Position numbers and translations under genes: made by a program
DNA from: an uncultured Hyphomicrobiaceae bacterium
GTDB taxonomy: Bacteria > Pseudomonadota > Alphaproteobacteria > Rhizobiales > CALHAX01
Assembly (NCBI GenBank): GCA_937931785.1
Contig: CALHAX010000001.1
Coordinates: forward strand, 1-64,000
Reading direction: 5' to 3'
Length of the DNA stretch: 64,000 nucleotides
Notes under the pieces: model-generated
Databases searched by the model: none
Told to the model about the DNA's origin: nothing
Seen by the model: the letters and a program-made list of their open reading frames with translations, nothing else
Shown here: piece by piece, positions 56,947 to 64,000 of the stretch
Layout: each line of letters opens with the position of its first letter
Numbering within the stretch: position 1 is the stretch's first letter

Positions 56947-57906
56947 TTAAGCCGTTCGGGATCGATCGATGGCGGCAGCAATGACGCAGGTCAGCTCGAA
57001 CATCAGGTTCGCTGCAGTCACCGAAGTAATTCCCGTCGGATCATAACACGGCGCAACCTCGCAGATATCGGCACCAATCACGTCCACCCCCATCAACGAA
57101 CGCAGAATGACCTGCGTATCACGCGGCGTGATACCTCCAATCTCCGGCACGGCGGTTCCGGGACAAAACGACGGATCCAGCCCATCGATGTCGATTGTCA
57201 CATAGGTTGGTCCGGTGCCGAGCGTGGTTTTTATCTTTTCGATGGCCGCGGCGCGCCCCATCTCCTCGTAGTCATCGAAAGGCATCATCGTGAAGCCGTG
57301 ATCGTAACCGAACTGAATGTCGTCAGGAACGAATCGTGATCCCCGCAAGCCCAACTGGACGGTGCGCTTGGGATCAATCAGGTTTTCTTCAGTTGCGCGG
57401 CGCATGAACGTTGCATGATTGATTTTTGTTCCGCACATTTCGTCGAGAACATCGGCATGGCTGTCGATCTGAAGAATTCCGACAGGGCCATCCTTGGCGA
57501 GTGCACGCAAGATCGGTGTCGGGATCGTGTGATCCCCACCAATCGCGACAGGGCGAATGTCGAGCGTTTTCAGGTTTGCAAAAAAGTCCTCGATTTGCTG
57601 GATCGACGCATCGAAATTTAACGGATTGATGGGCGCGTCACCAATGTCCGCAATGTTGCACAACTTGTAGGGTTCCACGTTGGTGGTTGGGTGCGCCATT
57701 CGGATGAGGCGGCTGGCCTGACGCACGGCACCGGGGGCCTCGCGCGGACCCGAGCGGTAGTTGAGACCGATATCGAACGGCACGCCAACAAGCCCGATGT
57801 CGATCTCGTCACACGCGTCGATCCGTTTTGTGCGCATGAAGGTCGCTACATCTGCAAAGCGCGGAACATTAGCGGCATCAACAGGCTGGTATTTTGCATC
57901 GACCAT
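56947..57906 (-). CDS. Agmatinase/guanidino-acid ureohydrolase, operon gene 4
   Basis: A 319-residue manganese ureohydrolase that splits urea from a guanidino compound. The metal-binding motifs are intact: GGDHTIP (His), DSHADVLD (Asp-His-Asp) and DIDGLDPSFCPG (paired Asp). The N-terminal PRFADVATFMR resembles guanidinobutyrase and guanidinopropionase more than biosynthetic SpeB. It overlaps no gene but sits 12-18 bp from its neighbours, all on the same strand. Candidate substrates are agmatine, 4-guanidinobutyrate and 3-guanidinopropionate. Confidence 0.88.
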   Translation of the reverse strand: MVDAKYQPVDAANVPRFADVATFMRTKRIDACDEIDIGLVGVPFDIGLNYRSGPREAPGAVRQASRLIRMAHPTTNVEPYKLCNIADIGDAPINPLNFDASIQQIEDFFANLKTLDIRPVAIGGDHTIPTPILRALAKDGPVGILQIDSHADVLDEMCGTKINHATFMRRATEENLIDPKRTVQLGLRGSRFVPDDIQFGYDHGFTMMPFDDYEEMGRAAAIEKIKTTLGTGPTYVTIDIDGLDPSFCPGTAVPEIGGITPRDTQVILRSLMGVDVIGADICEVAPCYDPTGITSVTAANLMFELTCVIAAAIDRSRTA

Positions 57907-57924
57907 TTTTCACTCTCTCATTCT

Positions 57925-58713
57925 TCAAAGTGGAGCACCAACAGTGAGGTGCGTGCCTGCATCGATCACCAGGAGCTGACCGGTAATGGACCGCCCGCCA
58001 AGCGCAAACCAGAGCGCGGCCTCGGCCACCTCCTCCGGCAGGACGATACGATTCAACGGGGCAATATCCGCAGATTTCCGCTTGAAATCGGCCAGGTCAT
58101 CTGCCGACAGTTTTGGAGCCATCCAGTCCGTATCAACAAATCCAGGGCAAACGGCGTTAACGCGGATGTCTGGCGCAAGGGACCGCGCCAACGACAAGGT
58201 GAGCGTGTTCAGTGCACCCTTCGATGCGGCATACGCCATCGAAGACCCGATTCCGGAGAACCCGGAATGGGAGGAAATGTTAACGATGGATCCACGTGAT
58301 TGCCCGAGTGCCGATGTTGCTGCTCGTGTCATCTGATAGGCACCAGTCACATTCACGGAAAAAATTTCCGCAAAATCTGCAGCTGTCAAAGCTTCCAGAT
58401 CGCCAGTGTCCGCAAATCGTGTCATTCCTGCATTGTTGATCAGGATGTCCAGTCGGCCCCAGCGCTCTGTCACGGCTTCGGCGATCGCGCGGCAATCTTT
58501 ATCGTTCGAAATATCCCCCTGGAGGACTAGCGCGGCGGCGGCGTAAGATCTGCATATCTCCGCAACCTCCTCGGCACCTGATTTATTGTGATTGAAATTG
58601 ATAGCCACATTGCACCCCGCCTGCGCCAATGCACATGCCGTCGCCGCGCCAATGCCAGACGATGCGCCTGTTACCAGGGCGACGCGCCTGCCGGTGGATG
58701 ACTGCGGTGTCAC
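57925..58713 (-). CDS. Short-chain dehydrogenase/reductase, operon gene 3
   Basis: A 262-residue NAD(P)-dependent SDR. TGASSGIGAATACALAQAG is the Rossmann motif, INNAGMTRF the stabilising motif, and YAASKGALNTLTLSLA carries the catalytic Tyr-x-x-x-Lys. It overlaps the aminotransferase gene by 4 bp. In context it may reduce or oxidise a semialdehyde or hydroxy acid produced by the adjacent transaminases. Confidence 0.9.
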   Translation of the reverse strand: MTPQSSTGRRVALVTGASSGIGAATACALAQAGCNVAINFNHNKSGAEEVAEICRSYAAAALVLQGDISNDKDCRAIAEAVTERWGRLDILINNAGMTRFADTGDLEALTAADFAEIFSVNVTGAYQMTRAATSALGQSRGSIVNISSHSGFSGIGSSMAYAASKGALNTLTLSLARSLAPDIRVNAVCPGFVDTDWMAPKLSADDLADFKRKSADIAPLNRIVLPEEVAEAALWFALGGRSITGQLLVIDAGTHLTVGAPL

Positions 58714-60089
58714 GAAGCTACCTCAAGCGCCATGTGCACCAATCCGGCGGCAGTCAGATCGGTCAACGTTGCATCCAGGCGTTCGGCAAGCTCATCGCAT
58801 TCCTGTTCGGTAATCGTCAGCGGCGGTGCCACCATGAACCAGTCGCCATTACGGCCATTCGCTGTTCGTCGCGAGTAGATGATAAGGCCGTGCTGCAGAC
58901 CAAAGGCGCGAACCTGCTCTGTCGGGAGAAAATCTCCGGGATAGGATGTTTTGGAATTTCGATCCGCGACAAGCTCTACGGCCATCAGCAATCCATCGCC
59001 ACGAATGTCGCCAATGCACGCATGCTTTTCTGCGAGACTGTCGAGGAGCCGTCTCAGATACGCGCCACGTTCGCGTGCGGCATCAAACAGATTATCGCGA
59101 TCATATTCATCGAGTACTGCGAGCGCGGTGGCGCAGGTGATCGGATTGGCATTGTACGTGTGCGAGAAGTTGAAGCCCGTCAGGTCGGACAGGTGATCCA
59201 CCATGTTTGCGGGGGCGAGCATCGCCCCGAGTGGCGCGTAACCGGCCGCCAGTCCCTTGGCGAGTACAACGAGATCAGCTTGTGCATCCGGGTATCGATG
59301 ACTGGCCAGGAATTGTCCGGTGCGTCCCGCACCGCAAAGAATCTCATCATAGACAAGGAAGATGCCATGACGGGTGCAGATGTCTCGTATGCGGTTGGCG
59401 TAATCTTCCTCCATCGGCATGGCCCCTGTTGCGAGACCACCGATGGGCTCGACGACAAACGCCAACACATTGTCCGCCCCAAGCTCCGTGATCTTTTGAT
59501 CCAGGGCGTCAGCGCACGACATCCGCCACGTTTGAGACGTATGATTGTCGGGCACGCGATACTGGAAGGGAGCCGGAATGTGCTCTGCAGGGATCGCAAA
59601 TCCGTCGATGAACGTATCGAGGTCGTCGTCACCCGTGATCCCCAGCATCGCAATTGTGCCGCCGTGATAGGACGGCATAAGTGTGATGATTTTCCGCTTC
59701 TCGGGTCGACCGGTCGCCACAACGTATTGACGCAGAAACTTGATCGCGATTTCCATCGCTTCCGAACCGCCTGAGGCGAGACACACACGTTCGTATCCCG
59801 GACCCGCCAGACGCGAGATGCGTGTCACCAGATCGATGTTGGGCTGATGCCGCGATACGCGCGAATAAGCAAAGTCCATCGTCTCGGCCTGTTGTGCCAT
59901 GGCTGCGGCCACGCGTTTGTTGCCATGCCCGATGTTGCTGACGACGGGGCCGGAAGATACGTCGATGTAGTCTGTCCCCTCATCATCCCACATGCGAACA
60001 CCTTCGGCGCGCACAATGAGAGGCAGCGGAACGGCATTGGACCGGGCGTAGAATACGTCCTGTGACAGAGGGCGTGTGTCATGCGTCAT
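58710..60089 (-). CDS. Class III aminotransferase (omega-type), operon gene 2
   Basis: A 459-residue PLP enzyme: WDDEGTDYIDVSSGPVVSNIGHG, CLASGGSEAMEIAIKFLRQY, VYDEILCGAGRTG and the lysine-bearing VLAKGLAAGYAPLGA. These features fit omega-amino-acid/amine:pyruvate or 4-aminobutyrate transaminases. It overlaps the hydrolase gene upstream and the SDR gene downstream by 4 bp each, implying tight translational coupling. Confidence 0.88.
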   Translation of the reverse strand: MTHDTRPLSQDVFYARSNAVPLPLIVRAEGVRMWDDEGTDYIDVSSGPVVSNIGHGNKRVAAAMAQQAETMDFAYSRVSRHQPNIDLVTRISRLAGPGYERVCLASGGSEAMEIAIKFLRQYVVATGRPEKRKIITLMPSYHGGTIAMLGITGDDDLDTFIDGFAIPAEHIPAPFQYRVPDNHTSQTWRMSCADALDQKITELGADNVLAFVVEPIGGLATGAMPMEEDYANRIRDICTRHGIFLVYDEILCGAGRTGQFLASHRYPDAQADLVVLAKGLAAGYAPLGAMLAPANMVDHLSDLTGFNFSHTYNANPITCATALAVLDEYDRDNLFDAARERGAYLRRLLDSLAEKHACIGDIRGDGLLMAVELVADRNSKTSYPGDFLPTEQVRAFGLQHGLIIYSRRTANGRNGDWFMVAPPLTITEQECDELAERLDATLTDLTAAGLVHMALEVAS

Positions 60090-61339
60090 TGCGAAATTCC
60101 AAAATCGATCTTGCCATTGGCAGCGGCGAGAAGTGTCGTCGCCAACACCTGCGCACCTGTAGCTACATGTTCCGGTTCTGCGTGTTCCGCTTCATTGTGA
60201 CTGATGCCTTCGCGGCATGGAATGAAAATCATTGCGGTTGGCAGGAACCGGGCAATATTGCAGGCATCGTGACCCGCGCCGGTATACATCCGCCGCCACG
60301 GTTTTCCTGATGCGACGGCAGCCGCCTGCACGGCGTCTGCAAGAGGTTGACTGAATGGCATCGGTGGAATGTAGGTGCGTGCCTTCAGGTCCAGATTGAG
60401 TCCCATCTCCTCCGCAATGGTACTTGCGCGTTCTCGAAACATCACATCCATTTCGGACAGGACAGCGTCATTTGGGTGCCGCAGGTCACTGGAGAACACG
60501 ACCCGTCCTGGAATGGTGTTCGGGGAATTCGGGAACACATCGACCCGTCCCACGGTGCCGCATCCCGGCGGATGGTCGCGGGCGATCTGGTCCACTTCCA
60601 GTGCAATTCGGCTCATCCCCATCAGGGCATCCCGGCGCGCAGCCATAGGTGTCGGGCCAGCGTGGGCTTCCTGTCCGGTCAAAGTCAGATCATACCAGTG
60701 CTGCCCCTGCGTCGCATCGACGATACCGACATATTCACCAGCCTGTTCCAGGACTGGCCCCTGTTCGATGTGGGCTTCCAGGTAGCAGGCAACGGGATAA
60801 TCTCCCATCAGTTCGGTCTGCCCGCTATAACCAATCCGTTCCAGGCCTTCCTGTATTGTCCAGCCTTCACGATCTTCCCGCATATCGAGTGCATCTTGAA
60901 GCGGAAGCAAACCCGTCCAGACAGCCGATCCAATCATCGGTTGGAAAAGACAACCTTCTTCGTTTGTCCAGTTGACGACTTCAATCGGGGCGTCCGTTTC
61001 GATCGCATTGTCGTTGAGCGCCCGGATCACTTCGAGTGCACCAAGCACACCGAACGCGCCATCGAATTTCCCGCCCGTCGGTTGCGAGTCCAGATGACTT
61101 CCCGCCATGACAACAGGGGCTTGCGGGTTTTTCCCGGGACGGCGTGCAAACATGTTTCCGAACCGGTCCGTGCGAACGGGACATCCAGCATCTTCCGCCC
61201 AGGTCTTGAAGAGGTCGCGCGCTTGGGCGTCGAGATCGGAAAAGGCAATTCGGTTGACGCCCCCCTTCGCGGTTGCACCAATCTTCGCCATCTCCATCAG
61301 GCTGCCCCACAAACGTTCACCATTGATTGAGACGGTCAT
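60086..61339 (-). CDS. M20-family Zn-dependent carbamoylase/ureidopropionase-like hydrolase, operon gene 1
   Basis: A 417-residue amidohydrolase of the beta-ureidopropionase / N-carbamoyl-L-amino-acid hydrolase / allantoate amidohydrolase group. Metal and catalytic residues lie in MAGSHLDSQPTGGKFDGAFG, WTNEEGCLFQP, YLEAHIEQGPVLE, YTGAGHDACNIAR and GISHNEAEHAEP. Such enzymes release CO2 and NH3 from carbamoyl groups. It is the promoter-proximal gene of the five-gene operon, divergent from a D-2-hydroxyacid dehydrogenase 107 bp away. The exact substrate cannot be read from sequence. Confidence 0.9.
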   Translation of the reverse strand: MTVSINGERLWGSLMEMAKIGATAKGGVNRIAFSDLDAQARDLFKTWAEDAGCPVRTDRFGNMFARRPGKNPQAPVVMAGSHLDSQPTGGKFDGAFGVLGALEVIRALNDNAIETDAPIEVVNWTNEEGCLFQPMIGSAVWTGLLPLQDALDMREDREGWTIQEGLERIGYSGQTELMGDYPVACYLEAHIEQGPVLEQAGEYVGIVDATQGQHWYDLTLTGQEAHAGPTPMAARRDALMGMSRIALEVDQIARDHPPGCGTVGRVDVFPNSPNTIPGRVVFSSDLRHPNDAVLSEMDVMFRERASTIAEEMGLNLDLKARTYIPPMPFSQPLADAVQAAAVASGKPWRRMYTGAGHDACNIARFLPTAMIFIPCREGISHNEAEHAEPEHVATGAQVLATTLLAAANGKIDFGISQ

Positions 61340-61446
61340 GCGTGCCGGATCCTCCCCGTTTCGAATTCAGGCTTCAACGCCCATTCGACATCCTGTAGAG
61401 CAACACAGATGATGTCGTCCTGCAATTTGAAATTCGGAATGTTGCC

Positions 61447-62412
61447 ATGAAGCTTGTTGTCAGCGGTGCCAGTCAAATCGAGGACGTCCCCGGATTGGAC
61501 GCTGCCCGAGAATACGTCGAGGTGGTTTTCGCTCCGGATGAGAACCAGTTGGGCGCGCACCTTCCGGGAAGCGACATTCTGCTTGGGTGGAATTTTCGAG
61601 GACGCGATCTGCGAAATCAGTGGCCACATGCAGATCAACTCAAATGGATTCACTGGTGCGGTGCAGGCGTCGATGCCGTTCTCTTTCCTGAACTCGTTGC
61701 AAGCGACACAGTTCTGACCAATGCACGCGGGATCTTCGATCGTGCGATGGCGGAGTATGTTTTGGGCTACATGCTCGCCGAAGTGAAAGACTTGCGAACT
61801 ACACTAAAATCTCAGTCTGAAAAGGCCTGGAACTTCCGCATGACGGACAAGCTTGCCGGCAGTCGGGCCGTCATCTTTGGAGTGGGCAGCATTGGTCGGG
61901 AAATTGGTGCGGTGCTCTCAGCAGTCGGTGTTGACGTGGCGGGTGTCGGGCGCAGTCGCCGCAGTGGCGATCCTGTTTTTGGCGGAATTTACGCACAGTC
62001 GGATGCCATAGAGGCCGTTGCGAACGCCGACTGGATTATCGGTGTCATGCCCCTGACGGAGCAAACACGAGGTGCTTTTGACGCTACGTTCTTCAAGAAT
62101 ATGAAACCAACGGCGCGGTTCATCAACGTCGGGCGTGGGCAGTCGGTTGTCGAGAACGACCTGCAAACGGCACTCCATGACGGACGTATTGCGGGCGCGA
62201 TGCTGGATGTCTTCAACGAAGAGCCGGTGTCCGAATCCAGCCCGCTCTGGGACACGCCCAATCTGGTGCTTTCTCCGCACATGTCAGGAGATTATTCCAC
62301 GGCGGAACACGACATGGTGAAACAGTTCCTGGCAAACCTTGAGACATTTGTTGCCGGTGAAGCCTTGGCGAACGTCGTCGACAAGGAACTTGGATTCGTG
62401 CAATCCGGCTGA
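61447..62412 (+). CDS. D-2-hydroxyacid dehydrogenase
   Basis: A 321-residue NAD-dependent dehydrogenase. GVGSIGREIG is the dinucleotide motif, NVGRGQSVVENDL holds the catalytic arginine, FNEEPVSE the glutamate, and SPHMSGDYST the histidine. It could act on glyoxylate/hydroxypyruvate or a branched 2-oxo acid. Divergent from the hydrolase operon and convergent on the hydratase, so it likely belongs to the same catabolic set but uses its own promoter. Confidence 0.88.
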   Translation: MKLVVSGASQIEDVPGLDAAREYVEVVFAPDENQLGAHLPGSDILLGWNFRGRDLRNQWPHADQLKWIHWCGAGVDAVLFPELVASDTVLTNARGIFDRAMAEYVLGYMLAEVKDLRTTLKSQSEKAWNFRMTDKLAGSRAVIFGVGSIGREIGAVLSAVGVDVAGVGRSRRSGDPVFGGIYAQSDAIEAVANADWIIGVMPLTEQTRGAFDATFFKNMKPTARFINVGRGQSVVENDLQTALHDGRIAGAMLDVFNEEPVSESSPLWDTPNLVLSPHMSGDYSTAEHDMVKQFLANLETFVAGEALANVVDKELGFVQSG

Positions 62413-62433
62413 AACGCATATTGTTCCGCAAGC

Positions 62434-63219
62434 CTACGCACGCAGCTCCAGACGGACCGATCCAAGTCCGCCAAAATTCGCCGTTGCCGTATCTCCAGGC
62501 TCAATCCAGATGATGTCTGTCGTGGTTCCGGTGTTGTGAATATCGCCAGATTTCAATCCGTCCCCGTCGCGTGACCGTGCATTTGCCAACCAAACAAATG
62601 CCTCTAGCGGATCGCCAAGAACGTTGCGTCCGCTACCTTTGCGAACAACCTGATCGTTCAAAGTGAGCGACACTGGCGTGTCAATCAGGTCCAGATTCTG
62701 CCAATCGCTTCGACCTTCACCAAAAACCAGCGCTCCGTCTGTTCCATTGTCCGCAATCACGGACCAGACATCCTGAGTGGGCCAGTTCTTCAGGTGCCCC
62801 GCCACAACTTCAATCGTTGGATGCACCGAGCCCACGGCTGCAGCCACCTCGTCTCGCGTGTACGGCTCAGCGCGTTTCGGAAGATCTTCTGACAGCTTGA
62901 ACCCGTACTCGCATTCAAGAACAATCGGGGGGTAGTCAACTGCGTTCAGGATGGCGGGTTCAGGCAGAATGTACGTGCTGAACAGCCGTGCATAGTACGG
63001 TTCATTCAAGCTGAGCAGGGTCTGAATGGATACGTTGGTACACGCACAGAACCACCCGCCGACGTCCCAACCCAGCATTTCCACCAACTGGTCCTGAACC
63101 GCATAGGCCTCGTGGATATTTCCTGGTCGTACGGCTTCCGGAATACAGTCGATGGTCTTGTGATCAATACGAGCGGCCTTGAGAACTTCGGCAGCTTGAA
63201 TGATGTCATCCGGCGTCAT
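62434..63219 (-). CDS. 2-keto-4-pentenoate hydratase / FAH-superfamily protein
   Basis: A 261-residue member of the MhpD/fumarylacetoacetate-hydrolase-like hydratases from MTPDDIIQAAEVLKAARI. The 491-residue ORF start would read back over the divergent ureohydrolase gene. Conserved ECEYGF contains the metal-binding acidic residues, and VWLANARSRDGDGLKSGDIHNTG is the family C-terminus. It hydrates or decarboxylates dienoate-type 2-oxo acids in meta-cleavage-like pathways. No ring-cleavage genes are nearby, so the role here is open. Confidence 0.85.
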   Translation of the reverse strand: MTPDDIIQAAEVLKAARIDHKTIDCIPEAVRPGNIHEAYAVQDQLVEMLGWDVGGWFCACTNVSIQTLLSLNEPYYARLFSTYILPEPAILNAVDYPPIVLECEYGFKLSEDLPKRAEPYTRDEVAAAVGSVHPTIEVVAGHLKNWPTQDVWSVIADNGTDGALVFGEGRSDWQNLDLIDTPVSLTLNDQVVRKGSGRNVLGDPLEAFVWLANARSRDGDGLKSGDIHNTGTTTDIIWIEPGDTATANFGGLGSVRLELRA

Positions 63220-63258
63220 AAGCAAATCACCTGCATGAAAAATCTGAAGGAAGCCGAC

Positions 63259-64000
63259 ATGGGCAGCGACACATTCAATCAACCACTGGGCGGAAACACA
63301 ATGGCCCGCTTCGGCGGTCCGGCAACAATGATGCGCCTGCCGACGCAAGACACCGCGGAAGGGCTGGATGCCTGCTTTGTGGGCATTCCGATGGACATTG
63401 GCACGTCTAACAGGTCCGGCACACGTCATGGTCCGCGCCAGATACGCGCAGAGAGTTGCATGTTGAGACCTTACAACATGGCCACCGGCGCAGCGCCGTT
63501 TGACCGGTTGCAGGTGGCGGACATTGGTGATGTTGCGATCAATACGTTCAATCTTCAGACGACAATCGACATCATCACGCAAGCCTACGATGACATTCTT
63601 GCCCATAACGCGATACCGCTGACACTTGGCGGCGATCACACACTCACCTATCCGGTGCTCCGCGCCATGGCAAAGAAGCATGGTCCCGTCGCGCTGATCC
63701 ATGTTGATGCGCATGCCGATATCAACGACGAAATGTTTGGAGAAAAAATCGCGCACGGCACACCGTTTCGCCGTGCTGTCGATGACAATCTCCTCGTGAA
63801 TGACAAGGTGTTTCAGATTGGCCTGCGGGGAACAGGATACAGTGCGGAAGATTTCAACTGGAGCAGGGAGCAGGGCTTCGAAGTGGTGCCGGCAGAGGAC
63901 TGTTGGCATAAGTCACTCAACTCACTGATGGAGCGGGTTCGCAGGAAAATTGGCGATACGCCTGTCTACCTGACATACGACATCGACAGCCTTGATCCGG
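63259..64000 (+). CDS. Second agmatinase-type ureohydrolase (3' end cut by window edge)
   Basis: Not in the ORF track, but the frame is open for 247 codons to the right edge. GAAGGAAG six bases before ATG 63259 favours the start MGSDTFNQPLGGNTMARFGGPATMMRLPTQD. Metal motifs are GGDHTLTYP, HVDAHADINDEMFG and YDIDSLDP, so the active site is intact up to the cut. It differs enough from the 56947 enzyme to suggest another guanidino substrate. Divergent from the FAH-type hydratase by 39 bp. Confidence 0.92.
   Translation, partial: MGSDTFNQPLGGNTMARFGGPATMMRLPTQDTAEGLDACFVGIPMDIGTSNRSGTRHGPRQIRAESCMLRPYNMATGAAPFDRLQVADIGDVAINTFNLQTTIDIITQAYDDILAHNAIPLTLGGDHTLTYPVLRAMAKKHGPVALIHVDAHADINDEMFGEKIAHGTPFRRAVDDNLLVNDKVFQIGLRGTGYSAEDFNWSREQGFEVVPAEDCWHKSLNSLMERVRRKIGDTPVYLTYDIDSLDP

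Overview
The window looks like chromosomal DNA of an alphaproteobacterium. The evidence is the lysC-ptsP-prfA-prmC gene order, a nitrogen-type PTS enzyme I (PtsP), UbiG, a CrtE/CrtB/CrtI/CrtZ carotenoid set, several N-methyl and ureide amino-acid catabolism genes, and many long antisense shadow ORFs typical of a moderately GC-rich genome. I see no plasmid or phage genes, no transposase, no tRNA or rRNA and no CRISPR array. The genus cannot be fixed from sequence reading alone.

Layout. 1-5883: minus-strand block lysC > ptsP > prfA > prmC (prmC runs off the left edge). 5884-7208: gene-free and crowded with dispersed repeats. 7209-14850: a sodium/solute symporter, a giant DUF2339 membrane protein, a secreted L,D-transpeptidase, a RidA-like protein, a DUF4440-like protein, a structured leader or ncRNA candidate, and gap. 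14851-16766: a second repeat-rich zone holding ubiG. 16767-20758: a PhyH dioxygenase and several proteins of unknown function. 20755-25887: carotenoid genes crtB, crtZ, crtE and crtI plus two tandem Lin0512-family genes. 25970-36049: an amino-acid or amine catabolic island (aminotransferases, enolase-superfamily enzyme, zinc-less ADH, two dimethylglycine/sarcosine-dehydrogenase-like flavoproteins, RpiR regulator). 36065-39519: small proteins, then a TPP riboswitch driving a ThiY-ThiZ-ThiX pyrimidine/thiamine-precursor transporter. 39556-55486: mixed housekeeping and transport genes (DEAD-box helicase with DbpA domain, SulP permease, second PhyH, DMT exporter, cold-shock protein, HisC-like aminotransferase, O-acetylhomoserine sulfhydrylase, recO, MATE pump). 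55594-64000: a tight five-gene operon (M20 carbamoylase-like hydrolase, two class III aminotransferases, SDR, agmatinase-type ureohydrolase), a divergent D-2-hydroxyacid dehydrogenase, an FAH-type hydratase, and a second ureohydrolase cut by the right edge.

How it fits together. The carotenoid genes give geranylgeranyl-PP > phytoene > desaturated carotene and a beta-ring hydroxylase, but no lycopene cyclase is in the window. The right-hand operon could feed urea-, carbamoyl- or guanidino-substituted omega-amino acids into free amino acids, then by transamination and oxidoreduction into central metabolism. The 26-36 kb island looks built for N-methylated or proline-type amino acids. The most unusual signal is the repeat architecture. 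A four-copy bipartite palindromic repeat, a roughly 295-bp inverted pair and a roughly 140-bp inverted pair bracket the segment between lysC and ubiG. Flipping that segment at the outer pair would place ubiG divergently beside lysC, the arrangement I recall as common in Alphaproteobacteria, so the window may record a repeat-associated inversion.
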